From NCBI GenBank assembly GCA_047629975.1, contig JBLHUT010000059.1:1-14206 (forward strand): a DNA stretch of 14,206 nucleotides, read 5' to 3'. Of this stretch, positions 5,950 through 14,177 are shown piece by piece (within the stretch, counting starts at the first letter, position 1; each line of letters begins with the position of its first letter). This stretch comes from JBLHUT01 sp047629975 (GTDB taxonomy: Bacteria; Pseudomonadota; Alphaproteobacteria; Rhodobacterales; Rhodobacteraceae). The notes under the pieces were generated by a model. It did no database searches. It was not told the DNA's origin and saw only the letters and a program-made list of their open reading frames with translations. Position numbers and translations under genes: made by a program.

Positions 5950-6996
5950 ATGAACTGGATTTCCAACTACGTCCGGCCCAAGATCAACTCCCTGTTCTCG
6001 CGCCGCGAAGTGCCGGAGAACCTTTGGACCAAGTGCCCTGAATGCGGTACGATGCTGTTTCACCGGGAACTGACGGACAGTCTTTTTGTCTGCGCCAATT
6101 GTGATCACCACATGAGCCTGACACCGCGCGCACGTTTTGAGGCGCTTTTTGATGCGGGCATCTTTACCGAGGTCGCCGTGCCGGAACCTGTGCTTGATCC
6201 GCTGCAGTTCAGGGACCAGAAAAAGTACCCTGACCGGTTACGAACCGCGCAGCGGGACACCGGAGAGCACGAGGCGATGCTGGTCGCAGAAGGTGAAATG
6301 GGGCGGACACCGGTTGTGATCGCGGCACAGGATTTCGGCTTCATGGCAGGCTCCATGGGGATGCACGTTGGCAATGCCATCATCGCGGCTGCACAGCGCG
6401 CCACGAAACTGCGCCGCCCCCTGATCCTGTTTTCTGCGGCCGGGGGCGCGCGGATGCAGGAGGGCATCTTGTCCCTGATGCAGATGCCGCGCACAACTGT
6501 GGCGATCGAAATGCTGCGCGAGGCGGGGCTGCCTTATATCGTGGTGCTGACCCACCCGACAACGGGCGGTGTGACGGCCAGTTATGCAATGCTCGGCGAC
6601 GTGCACATTGCCGAACCGAATGCGCTGATCTGTTTTGCCGGACCGCGGGTCATCGAACAAACGATTGGTGAAAAACTGCCGGAGGGTTTCCAGCGGGCCG
6701 AATACCTGTTGGAGCACGGCATGCTTGACCGCGTGACCCATCGCAAGGATTTGCGCGACGAGTTGATTTCGATCACCCGCATGTTGATGCGCCAGACGCC
6801 GCCGGTAAAAGGCGACTTGCCCGCTCCGACCCCCGAGAGCCTCGCACCGCAGGCCGCCGTTGATGAAGCGACCACGCGGGGCGGCGCGGCAGACGCTGCG
6901 CCGACGCAAACCCCGACAGGTGCATCCTCCGCGCAAAACAGCCCCCTGAAAACACCGCCGAAAATGGCTCTGAAGCCGTTGGATCCGGGCACGTGA
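5950..6996 (+). CDS. accD: Acetyl-CoA carboxylase carboxyltransferase subunit beta (AccD)
   Basis: AccD with AccA transfers the carboxyl group from carboxybiotin to acetyl-CoA, making malonyl-CoA, the first committed step of fatty-acid synthesis, in the cytosol. The N-terminal zinc ribbon has Cys29, Cys32, Cys48 and Cys51 (KCPECG and CANCD). The crotonase-like carboxyltransferase core follows, with FSAAGGARMQEG, PTTGGVTASYAMLGD and GPRVIEQTIGEKLPEGFQ. The protein has 348 residues; the core ends near 280 and the last 60-70 residues are a Pro/Ala/Thr-rich tail with no fold that I recognise, longer than in E. coli AccD. The stop codon overlaps the folC start (GTGA), so the two are translationally coupled, as in many proteobacteria. 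Confidence 0.97.
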   Translation: MNWISNYVRPKINSLFSRREVPENLWTKCPECGTMLFHRELTDSLFVCANCDHHMSLTPRARFEALFDAGIFTEVAVPEPVLDPLQFRDQKKYPDRLRTAQRDTGEHEAMLVAEGEMGRTPVVIAAQDFGFMAGSMGMHVGNAIIAAAQRATKLRRPLILFSAAGGARMQEGILSLMQMPRTTVAIEMLREAGLPYIVVLTHPTTGGVTASYAMLGDVHIAEPNALICFAGPRVIEQTIGEKLPEGFQRAEYLLEHGMLDRVTHRKDLRDELISITRMLMRQTPPVKGDLPAPTPESLAPQAAVDEATTRGGAADAAPTQTPTGASSAQNSPLKTPPKMALKPLDPGT

Positions 6997-8273
6997 CACA
7001 CCCTGCGTCGGCGGTATTGTTGGGCCGGATGATGGCGCTTCATCCATCGGTTATCGACATGTCGCTGGGCCGGATGGAGCGATTGCTGGCATCTTTGGGA
7101 AACCCGCAAAATGCGCTCCCGCCTGTGATCCATATTGCCGGAACCAATGGCAAAGGCTCGACACAGGCGATGTTGCGCGCGGCTTTTCGGGCCGCAGGGC
7201 TTGGTGTGCATTGCTACACCTCTCCGCATCTTGTGCGGTTCCACGAACGCATCGTGCTGTCGGATACGCAGATATCCGAGCCGGCTCTGGCGCATGTGCT
7301 TGAGGCGACGCTGGCGGCCAATGACGGTGGTTCGATCACCTATTTCGAGGCGACAACCGCCGCGGCGCTGCTTGCGTTTGCCAATGCGCCTGCAGATGTG
7401 CTTTTGCTCGAAGTGGGGTTGGGGGGACGTCTTGATGCGACAAATGTCATCGATGCGCCGCTTCTCACTATTATCACGCCGGTTGATCTGGACCATCAGG
7501 AATATCTGGGACCGACCCTGACAGACATCGCAACAGAGAAGGCCGGCATCATGAAGCGGGGTGTCCCGTGCGTTGTCGGCCCGCAAAAACCCGAGGCAAT
7601 GGACGTGATCGAGGCTGCTGCCGCGCGTCTTGGGGTGCCGCTGCTGGCGCAATCGCAGCAATGGCATGTCTGGACCGAACGGGGCAGGCTGATCTATCAG
7701 GACGAGCGTGGATTGCTTGATTTGCCATTGCCCGCCTTGCGCGGGGCGCATCAGATAAGCAATGCCGGAATGGCCATTGCCGCGTTGCGCCATCTGGAGC
7801 ACGACGAGGCAACAATCGAGGCAGCACTAACGGGGGCACACTGGCCCGCGAGGATGCAGCGCCTTGGCACGGGGCCGTTGAGCGATGCCGCCCCCGAGGC
7901 CGAATTATGGCTGGACGGGGGGCATAATCCTGCTGCGGGGCTGGCGTTGGCGGCGGTGCTGGCGGATTTGCCCGCGCGCCCGACGTGGTTGGTGACGGGT
8001 ATGCTGGCAGGCAAGGACAGTTTGGGGTTTTTAACCCCGCTGGCCCGTCATGCGGCCGGGATGATTGCGGTGCCGGTGGCGGGCGTCGATAACGGGCACG
8101 CGCCAGAAACGCTTGCGCAGATGGCTCAAGGTCTCGGGCTTGACGCGGCGACAGAATCATCGGTGCCCGACGCGCTGTTGCGTATCGTGGCCCACACGCC
8201 CGACGCACGCGTACTGATCTGCGGTTCGCTGTATCTGGCCGGAGCGGTACTGGCGCTTGACCCCGAGGCGTGA
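6993..8273 (+). CDS. folC: Bifunctional folylpolyglutamate synthase / dihydrofolate synthase (FolC)
   Basis: FolC joins L-glutamate to dihydropteroate and adds further glutamates to folates, using ATP, in the cytosol. The 426-residue protein is a Mur-ligase family member. The P-loop is GTNGKGST (50-57), followed by the family signature TSPHLVRFHERI (76-87), then EVGLGGRLDATN and DHQEYLG in the ATPase domain. The C-terminal domain contains WLDGGHNPAAG. The start is GTG at 6993, overlapping the accD stop by 4 bases; an ATG pair at 7029 lies too close to the conserved start to be preferred. It ends 32 bases from the convergent zapE stop, with only a weak ACCGG/CCGGT pairing between them. Confidence 0.95.
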   Translation: MTHPASAVLLGRMMALHPSVIDMSLGRMERLLASLGNPQNALPPVIHIAGTNGKGSTQAMLRAAFRAAGLGVHCYTSPHLVRFHERIVLSDTQISEPALAHVLEATLAANDGGSITYFEATTAAALLAFANAPADVLLLEVGLGGRLDATNVIDAPLLTIITPVDLDHQEYLGPTLTDIATEKAGIMKRGVPCVVGPQKPEAMDVIEAAAARLGVPLLAQSQQWHVWTERGRLIYQDERGLLDLPLPALRGAHQISNAGMAIAALRHLEHDEATIEAALTGAHWPARMQRLGTGPLSDAAPEAELWLDGGHNPAAGLALAAVLADLPARPTWLVTGMLAGKDSLGFLTPLARHAAGMIAVPVAGVDNGHAPETLAQMAQGLGLDAATESSVPDALLRIVAHTPDARVLICGSLYLAGAVLALDPEA

Positions 8274-8305
8274 CCGGCCGGCAATTGTATTTTACCGGTA
8301 CTGCG

Positions 8306-9415
8306 TCATGCCGCAGGAACAGTGCCGGTGATGTCGTCTGACTGCGGGGTGTCGCCCCAACCGGCGGCTTGCATTTCCATCATCCGGCTTGCTGTGCGCT
8401 CGAATTCGAAGCTGCCTTCACCTTCGATGTAAAGCATGTCGGGCGGTGCGGCTGCCGAACAGATCAACCGCACACGCGCCTCGTAAAGCGCGTCGATCAA
8501 AGTGACAAACCGCTTGGCCTGATTAAAATTGGAGCGCCCAAGGCGCGGCACGTTTTCAAGCACAAGAACCCGACAGACCCGTGCTACCTCAAGAAAATCG
8601 GCAGGACCAAGCGGCAATCCACACAAATCATGAAAACCCGCGCGCCCGATGCCGTTGCGAAACGCGGGGATCAAAACCTCGCGGCCTTTTACATGCAGCG
8701 TAAAAGGGGCGGCATGGTGGCCGGTCAGATCGTCGAACATCGCGCGCACACTGGCGCGGGTCTCGGGGGTGATCGGCGCAAAAAAGACCTTTTCGCCCGA
8801 CAGGCGCCCCTGACGGTAATCTGTGTCGGACGCCAGTTCATGGACCTTCATCCGCTCTTTCAACATGGCAATGAACGGCAAAAAGAGCGCCCTGTTCAAC
8901 CCGTCTTTGTACAGGTCGTCAGGGGGCCGGTTCGATGTTGTGACGACGACCACACCGGCGGCGAAAAAACGTTCGAACAAGCGGCCCACAATCATGGCAT
9001 CGGCAATGTCGGTGATCTGCATCTCGTCAAAGCACAGCAGGTCGATGTCTTTTATGATCGCATCGGCGACAGGCCGGATTGCATCATCGACACCTGTTTT
9101 GCGTGCTTCGTGCAAGGCGCTCTGGATCTCTTGCATAAACGCGTGGAAATGAACGCGGCGCTTGCGGGTGATCGGTGCGGCATCGTGGAACAGGTCCATC
9201 AGCATGGATTTGCCGCGTCCGACGCCCCCCCACATGTACAGGCCCGGTGCCGGCGGGCGCGCCTTTGCGCGGCCAAAAAAGCTTCGCTTCACAGGAGGGG
9301 CCGCGAGTGCATCGAGAACGGTTTGCAGGTCTGGCAAAGCTGCCAGTTGTACCGGATCAGCGTGCAACGTGCCGTGCGCCACTTTGTCGGTATAGATATC
9401 TTCCAAATGGGTCAT
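8306..9415 (-). CDS. zapE: Cell division protein ZapE / AFG1-like ATPase
   Basis: A 369-residue AAA+ type ATPase of the AFG1/ZapE family, of usual length. Walker A is GGVGRGKS (63-70) and Walker B is LLCFDEMQ with Asp130 and Glu131; a sensor-like TTSNRPPDDLY follows at about 159-169. Later segments FFAP, RSNFNQAKRFVTLID and YEARVRLICSA are typical of the family. In E. coli ZapE binds FtsZ and is needed for division under stress; in mitochondria AFG1/LACE1 acts in protein quality control, so the exact role here is inferred. The start is the ATG at 9415 with AGGA about 8 bases upstream. It reads in the same direction as the acyltransferase, 58 bases downstream of it, and converges on folC. Confidence 0.93.
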   Translation of the reverse strand: MTHLEDIYTDKVAHGTLHADPVQLAALPDLQTVLDALAAPPVKRSFFGRAKARPPAPGLYMWGGVGRGKSMLMDLFHDAAPITRKRRVHFHAFMQEIQSALHEARKTGVDDAIRPVADAIIKDIDLLCFDEMQITDIADAMIVGRLFERFFAAGVVVVTTSNRPPDDLYKDGLNRALFLPFIAMLKERMKVHELASDTDYRQGRLSGEKVFFAPITPETRASVRAMFDDLTGHHAAPFTLHVKGREVLIPAFRNGIGRAGFHDLCGLPLGPADFLEVARVCRVLVLENVPRLGRSNFNQAKRFVTLIDALYEARVRLICSAAAPPDMLYIEGEGSFEFERTASRMMEMQAAGWGDTPQSDDITGTVPAA

Positions 9416-9473
9416 GCGCTTTTCCTAACGCCGCTATGGCCAAAGGAAAAGGGACGCTTGTACCGCAACGCTG

Positions 9474-10379
9474 TCACGTGTTTCCGAGTGTTAGCGTTTT
9501 TTCACGAAGCCAAGTTACAAAGCCGCGCGGGTTGCTGGCCCACGGCTGGATTTCATCGCGCTCGATCGGGGTGCCGACAATCGGATTTTGCGGCTGGTTC
9601 AGGGAATCCACGACTTCGTAAAGCAAAAGCCCCTGTCGCAGGGTCGCCGAGACGCGTGTCGCAAACTGGTACAGTCTGGAATTATGGCCGGGAAAGTAGA
9701 TCGGCAAGACGCGCGCATTCGACCGCTGGATCATCTTGGCGGTAAACGGCAGCCACTCCCGTTCGATCACCGGCCCCCAAAACCGGTCTGCGGAGGCGAC
9801 ACACCCCGAAGGGAACAGCACGATCACACCGCCCTCTTTCAGATGGGTCATCGCTTGCCTGCGCATATCGAGGTTCTGACCGAGCGAACCTGATTCGTGC
9901 GGAAACGGCACGGGGATCATGAACCGGTCGATCTCGCCGACCCCCGTCAGCAACGACCGGGTCAGGATCTTGTAATCGGTGCGCACCCGCCCGACCAATT
10001 CGGCAAGAGCCATCCCGTCGACCAAGCCGCGCGGGTGATTTGCCACAATCACCAACGGGCCGGTTGCAGGGATCCGGTCGCTTTGGGTGTACGGAGTGGT
10101 CAGTTTGATGCCCATCACATCAAGCGCCTGTTTCCAAAAAGCCTGTCCATCGGGGACGCCGAGTTTTTCGAATTTGCGGATCAGCCTCAGCAGGCGCAGA
10201 CGGCCTGTGACAAGTTCGATGAACTGGATTGCATGACGTTGAAACGGGTTTTCGAATGTTCCGGCATAGGACAGGCGCCGCCGGTCATACCGCTGACTGG
10301 CGAGCGTCTCACCGTCACCCTGACGGGTCAGCGGTTTTTTATGCGTCAGCATCGCGGCAGAACGTTTCGAATTCTTCAT
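9474..10379 (-). CDS. PlsC-like lysophospholipid / glycerol acyltransferase (hemolysin-like)
   Basis: A 301-residue acyltransferase of the PlsC superfamily. The catalytic motif is NHPRGLVD with His115 and Asp121 (an H-x5-D spacing, as in the hemolysin-like/OlsA-like branch), and motif III is FPSG (189-192). Around these are typical pieces such as GPLVIVANHP and GGVIVLFPSG. It probably acylates a lyso-lipid at the inner membrane; ornithine-lipid synthesis by an OlsA-like enzyme is possible but not shown. The frame can start at a TTG at 10400, but ATG 10379 has a GGAG-AGGAAA tract ahead of it and is preferred. It lies 35 bases after the HPr gene, so it could be the tail of that operon. Confidence 0.8.
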   Translation of the reverse strand: MKNSKRSAAMLTHKKPLTRQGDGETLASQRYDRRRLSYAGTFENPFQRHAIQFIELVTGRLRLLRLIRKFEKLGVPDGQAFWKQALDVMGIKLTTPYTQSDRIPATGPLVIVANHPRGLVDGMALAELVGRVRTDYKILTRSLLTGVGEIDRFMIPVPFPHESGSLGQNLDMRRQAMTHLKEGGVIVLFPSGCVASADRFWGPVIEREWLPFTAKMIQRSNARVLPIYFPGHNSRLYQFATRVSATLRQGLLLYEVVDSLNQPQNPIVGTPIERDEIQPWASNPRGFVTWLREKTLTLGNT

Positions 10380-10414
10380 GAATTTTCCTCGCTCCGTCAA
10401 AAGGCCCGGTCAAC

Positions 10415-10693
10415 TCACATCGGTTCGCCGAACCGGTCAGCCACAAGCGTTTCAAGAGCCTCGGCCAATGCCCCAGCCTGCGGTCCTTTGGTTAGAACCT
10501 CGATAAAGGTTCCTCTGGAGGCCGCCAACATCAAAAGTCCCATGATGCTGTCCCCTGAAGCGGTTAAACCGTCTTTCGAGACCTGTGCCGTTGCGTCATA
10601 TTTCTCGACCATCTCGACGAATTTGGCCGAGGCCCGCGCGTGCAGGCCCTTTTCATTCACGATCTCCAGATTTTTCAAGACGGTCCCAGTCAT
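10415..10693 (-). CDS. ptsH: Phosphocarrier protein HPr
   Basis: A 92-residue HPr, the small carrier that takes a phosphate from enzyme I on a histidine and passes it to EIIA. His18 in EKGLHARAS is the phospho-histidine, and Ser49 in ASGDSIMGLLML is the HPr-kinase target serine, equivalent to Ser46 of Bacillus HPr. Both sites are intact, consistent with an hprK gene in the same operon. The ATG overlaps the EIIA stop by 4 bases (ATGA). No enzyme I or sugar permease gene is visible, so a regulatory rather than transport role is inferred. Confidence 0.96.
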   Translation of the reverse strand: MTGTVLKNLEIVNEKGLHARASAKFVEMVEKYDATAQVSKDGLTASGDSIMGLLMLAASRGTFIEVLTKGPQAGALAEALETLVADRFGEPM

Positions 10694-11091
10694 TGTCGCT
10701 CCGGCTCAGGTCTGCTGAAGCTGTTTATGTATTTGCGCCCCGCAGCAAGCGCGGCATCCACTGCGGTTGCAACATCCAGTTGTCGTGTCTTGGCCAGCTT
10801 GATCAGCATTGGCAGATTTGCACCGTAAAGTATTCTGCGATCGTTATGTTTTATCGCCATCAAGGAGAGGTTCGAGGGCGAGCCGCCGAACATGTCGGTG
10901 ACAATTACAACGCCACTACCAGTATCAACCTTGTTTGCTGCCGCACAGATTTCCTGTTGCTTGGTGTCGCGGTCATGGTCGGGTGCGATGGATATCGGGA
11001 TCACAGCATCCAGTTGTCCGACAACATGCTCCATAGCCGCCAGATATTCCCGGGCCAGTCCTCCATGTGCAACAATAACAATGCCGATCAA
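10690..11091 (-). CDS. manX: PTS mannose-family EIIA domain protein
   Basis: A 133-residue single-domain EIIA of the mannose/sorbose (EIIA-Man) family. MIGIVIVAHGGLA places the phospho-acceptor at His9; VIVTDMFGGSPSN (about 62-74) is the second diagnostic motif. It takes phosphate from HPr in the cytosol. In alphaproteobacteria this protein is normally not fused to a permease and serves signalling; the symbol follows rhizobial usage. The start codon is TTG at 11091, overlapping the rapZ stop by 4 bases (TTGA), with AGGGAC upstream. This rare start plus overlap suggests translation that depends on rapZ. Confidence 0.92.
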   Translation of the reverse strand: MIGIVIVAHGGLAREYLAAMEHVVGQLDAVIPISIAPDHDRDTKQQEICAAANKVDTGSGVVIVTDMFGGSPSNLSLMAIKHNDRRILYGANLPMLIKLAKTRQLDVATAVDAALAAGRKYINSFSRPEPERQ

Positions 11092-12011
11092 CGTGCCGTC
11101 CCTGCCCCTGCTCGAGTTGCGGTGACATCCGACCGTCTTTCAAGCTCCCGATGTCTAGTTGACACCTGCCAGCCGGACTGTGCAAGGGTCTTTGCAAGCG
11201 CTTGCGTGACGCAAACCGATCGGTGTTGCCCTCCTGTACATCCAAAACCGATGGACAGGTGAGATTTTCCTTCTGCGACCCACGCCGGCAACAGCAGATC
11301 CATCAGGTCACTGACTTGCTTGAAGAACGACTCGAAACGGGGATCTTGGGCGATATAGGCGGCAACATCCGGGTCGCGCCCATCGCCGGCGCGCAGGCTT
11401 TCCTCCCAATAGGGGTTGCGCAGAAAACGACAGTCGAACACCATATCAAGGCCTCTTGGCAGGCCGCGTTTATAGCTGAACGAATGGACAGCCAAGGCCA
11501 GTCGCGCCCCTGTGGTATCGCCGTACCACTGCTCGATTTCGGCACGCAGATCATGCAGGCTCAACTCCGACGTGTCGATCAGAACTTCGGCGCGGTTGCG
11601 GATCGGCCCCAGCAGGTCGAGATCACGTGCAATGCCGATTGTCGGTGTTTCGGCCGGTGCCATCGGGTGACGGCGGCGCGTTTCCGAATAGCGGCGCAGC
11701 AGCACCTCGGTGCTGCAATCAAGATAAAGCAGCTCTGGTCGACCCCCGGGCCAGTCCCGGTCGAGCAGGTTCAAAACTTCTTGTGTGCTGAAATCGCGGT
11801 TGCGTGTGTCGATCCCAAGCGCAATCGGCCGCCCGTGAACGGGACCATCCAATAATCTGGGGATCATGGATAACGGAAGGTTATCAATGACTTCGTAGTC
11901 AAGATCCTCGAGAGTCCGAATGGCTGTGCTGCGTCCGGCACCGGACGGCCCGGTCACCAGAACATGTCGGGGCAGACTGCGCGGTTCGGTGTCAGGGCAA
12001 AAAGAAGTCAC
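11088..12011 (-). CDS. rapZ: RapZ / YvcJ-family nucleotide-binding RNase adapter
   Basis: A 307-residue protein of the RapZ family (about 285 residues in E. coli). The N-terminal P-loop domain has GPSGAGRST at 21-29, in which the Walker A lysine is replaced by Arg27, followed by the family motif VIDNLPL. A mid-domain block reads LDCSTEVLLRRYSETRRRHP. The C-terminal half has FSYKRGLPRGLDMVFDCRFLRNPYW and IGFGCTGGQHRSV, the metabolite/RNA-binding region conserved in the family. In E. coli RapZ recruits RNase E to the sRNA GlmZ and senses glucosamine-6-phosphate; the alphaproteobacterial role is less clear. GTG at 12011 overlaps the hprK stop (GTGA) and fits the conserved start; a longer open frame to 12089 exists but overlaps hprK. 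Confidence 0.94.
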   Translation of the reverse strand: MTSFCPDTEPRSLPRHVLVTGPSGAGRSTAIRTLEDLDYEVIDNLPLSMIPRLLDGPVHGRPIALGIDTRNRDFSTQEVLNLLDRDWPGGRPELLYLDCSTEVLLRRYSETRRRHPMAPAETPTIGIARDLDLLGPIRNRAEVLIDTSELSLHDLRAEIEQWYGDTTGARLALAVHSFSYKRGLPRGLDMVFDCRFLRNPYWEESLRAGDGRDPDVAAYIAQDPRFESFFKQVSDLMDLLLPAWVAEGKSHLSIGFGCTGGQHRSVCVTQALAKTLAQSGWQVSTRHRELERRSDVTATRAGAGTAR

Positions 12012-12460
12012 GGAAGCACCCCATATGTCAGACAAAGGAACAGAGTCGAAGCGAAATGTGGTCCGGCTTCCTTGTTTAGCAAGGGGCAATCGCGGTCAAG
12101 GATCGAGATTTTTTGCCGTTCGGGCAAGCGTGATGCTGTGTCCCTGTCCAGATCGACGACGGCAAACAATGGCACGTCTTGTCGGTGGGGCAATGTCAGT
12201 ATTCCGATGCCGCGCGCCTCGATCTGTCCCCGGATCGAAGGCACACAACGCGTCCGCAAAAGAACCTCGGTTTTATCGTACAGCACCAGCGTTGCGTCAT
12301 CCGCAACAAGACAGGCCCCCAAGGCAATCAGTTGTAGCGCCAGCGCAGATTTCCCCGACCCCGATGCGCCGGTAATCATCAGGGCGCGCGCCCCGACCGC
12401 AACGGTGGTTGCGTGAAACAGAACCTCGTGCGGATCCGGTGGGTTGGGGGGAGGCTGCAT
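12008..12460 (-). CDS. hprK: HPr kinase/phosphorylase, short alphaproteobacterial form
   Basis: A 150-residue HPrK consisting only of the catalytic domain; the N-terminal domain of the roughly 310-residue Firmicutes enzyme is absent, as is usual in alphaproteobacteria. Walker A is GASGSGKS (31-38), followed by LVADDATLV with Asp54 and Asp55, and the signature IEARGIGILTLP (about 80-91). It phosphorylates HPr on the regulatory serine and can reverse the reaction, tuning PTS signalling. ATG 12460 is 7 bases after the chvG stop with AGAGGT as the ribosome-binding site; the frame extends further upstream only inside chvG and that part looks like shadow. The stop overlaps the rapZ GTG. Confidence 0.94.
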   Translation of the reverse strand: MQPPPNPPDPHEVLFHATTVAVGARALMITGASGSGKSALALQLIALGACLVADDATLVLYDKTEVLLRTRCVPSIRGQIEARGIGILTLPHRQDVPLFAVVDLDRDTASRLPERQKISILDRDCPLLNKEAGPHFASTLFLCLTYGVLP

Positions 12461-12467
12461 TCTACCT

Positions 12468-14156
12468 CTAGACAGGAAGGCCGACGACAAAGCGTGCCCC
12501 GAGAGGTTCGGAATTGGCGTCAAAATCCGTCGGGCGGATGTTTTCGGCCCAGATGACGCCGTCGTGCGCATCGACGATCTGCTTTGAAATTGCCAACCCC
12601 AAACCCGAATGATCCCCGAACTGGGATTCGGGCCGCTCGGAATAAAAGCGGTCAAAGACCTTTTGCAACGCTTGCATGGGAATGCCCGGGCCGGTGTCCT
12701 CGACCACCACAAGAACGCGGTTGTCCCGGCGCCGGACCCAGACGCGCACAGCATCTCCGGGTTCGCAAAACGAGATCGCGTTGGTGATCAGATTGACAAA
12801 CACCTGTGCCAGACGTTCTTCGAGGCCATAGACCTCGATCTTGTCGGCGGGCAGGTCGGTAATGAACTCGACACTTTTTTCATAGGCGGATTCAGACAAA
12901 TAGCTGGTCAGGTTTCCGATCATGTGCAGCAGGTCGAACCTTTCTTCGTCATCTTTGACCAGTTCGCTGTCCAGACGGGAGGCATTGGAAATGTCACTCA
13001 CCAACCGGTCCAGCCGTCGCACATCATGATCGATAATATCCATCAGTTTGACGCGCTGTTCGGGGCGGTTGGCATTGCGCAGGGTCGTGATGGCGGATCG
13101 CAACGAAGCAAGCGGATTCTTTATTTCGTGGGCGACATCGGCGGCAAATTGTTCGTTTGCGTCGATCCGGTCGTACAGGGCTGTGACCATGCCGCGCAAA
13201 GCGGCCGACAAGCGGCCGACCTCGTCGGTGCGCGACGACAGGTCCGGGATACGCACGCGCGCGGGGTTTGATTGTTGGCCGGTGGTTGTTTCGCGCCCGA
13301 TTTCCGCAGCCCGCGCCAGAACAGACAGGGGGCTGGCAATCGTTGCGGCGAGTACAAAGCTCAATCCGATGGAAATCAGAATGGCAACAATCAGCATTTG
13401 CAGGATTTTTTCGGTTTCGAGGCGGACCAGCATGTCAATATCGCTGGTACCGCTTGTCAGGGCCACAATTGCGATGGTTTGTCCGTTTTGCCGGACCGGA
13501 CTGGCCACGGCAAAAATGGATTGCCCTGCGGCATCACGTGAGGTGCTAGCGGTCGTGACGCCGTTGAAGGCACCGTCAAGCAGGCTTTGTGGCACAGTCC
13601 TGACTGCGGGCGGCGGCAAATTTTTCGGAGCGTCTGTGGGCCAGAGGCCGGTCAGGGTTGTCCAGGCATCGGTGAACAGATCAATAATCGGTGTTCTGTC
13701 GGTGAATTGCGCATTTTGAACAGGCGGAATTGTCCTGTTGGCCAACAGCGTCCGATTGTCGCCAAACACCCACACATCAAGGTCGCCGGCAAGCTTCAGT
13801 TCCTTGAGGATCGCGTCAAAATCGGGGGGTTGCGCGGTCATCACCGTGTTGCGTGCTGTGTCAGATGTTGTGCCTTCAAGGATGCTGGCGATCAATTGCG
13901 CCTCTGCGCGCAGGCTTTGCCCGCGTTGCAGCCTAAGCGTGTCGCGAAACGGATTGAAGTACAAGATGCCACTGACAAGGATCAGCAGCCCGACAACATT
14001 AAAGGTAATGATCTTGCGCGCCAGAGGCGACCGGTTCAGCGCCAGCAGGCTTTGTTGCTGGCGCGTGTCGTGATCATCCGGATTGTCCGACGCAGGGCTG
14101 GCCCCCTGCTTTTGCGATACCGCGTCGACCGGGTCTGTTGACTTTGGGGCGCGCAC
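12468..14156 (-). CDS. chvG: Sensor histidine kinase ChvG (ExoS-type)
   Basis: A 562-residue membrane histidine kinase, partner of ChvI. Residues 1-46 are cytosolic; the conserved RSPLARKIITFN (42-53) leads into a first membrane segment at about 48-67; a periplasmic sensor domain spans about 70-250; the second membrane segment is at about 252-274. A HAMP-like region follows. The H box is VAHEIKNPLASLRS with His343; the N box is NLITNAI (455-461); G1 is EDTGPGIP (486-493) and G2 is GDHSGLGLAI (514-523). In rhizobia and Agrobacterium ChvG-ChvI responds to acid and envelope stress and to ExoR; the signal here is unknown. The only in-frame start after the upstream stop is GTG at 14156, 21 bases past the chvI stop. 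Confidence 0.94.
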   Translation of the reverse strand: MRAPKSTDPVDAVSQKQGASPASDNPDDHDTRQQQSLLALNRSPLARKIITFNVVGLLILVSGILYFNPFRDTLRLQRGQSLRAEAQLIASILEGTTSDTARNTVMTAQPPDFDAILKELKLAGDLDVWVFGDNRTLLANRTIPPVQNAQFTDRTPIIDLFTDAWTTLTGLWPTDAPKNLPPPAVRTVPQSLLDGAFNGVTTASTSRDAAGQSIFAVASPVRQNGQTIAIVALTSGTSDIDMLVRLETEKILQMLIVAILISIGLSFVLAATIASPLSVLARAAEIGRETTTGQQSNPARVRIPDLSSRTDEVGRLSAALRGMVTALYDRIDANEQFAADVAHEIKNPLASLRSAITTLRNANRPEQRVKLMDIIDHDVRRLDRLVSDISNASRLDSELVKDDEERFDLLHMIGNLTSYLSESAYEKSVEFITDLPADKIEVYGLEERLAQVFVNLITNAISFCEPGDAVRVWVRRRDNRVLVVVEDTGPGIPMQALQKVFDRFYSERPESQFGDHSGLGLAISKQIVDAHDGVIWAENIRPTDFDANSEPLGARFVVGLPV

Positions 14157-14177
14157 ACTTTGTCCGATCTGTTCTGT

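Noticed and set aside
6582..7802. 406-codon open frame on the minus strand across accD and folC
   Set aside because: Antisense to two well-supported genes with intact motifs; Arg/His/Cys-rich product typical of a shadow frame in GC-rich DNA.
8273..8299. ACCGG/CCGGT pairing between the convergent folC and zapE stops as a bidirectional terminator
   Set aside because: Only 5 bp of stem with a loop of 17 bases and no clear T-tract after either arm; too weak to list as a terminator.
8369..9745. 458-codon open frame on the plus strand across zapE and the acyltransferase
   Set aside because: It is antisense to two genes with clear catalytic motifs and crosses their gap; its product resembles no known family and has shadow-like composition.
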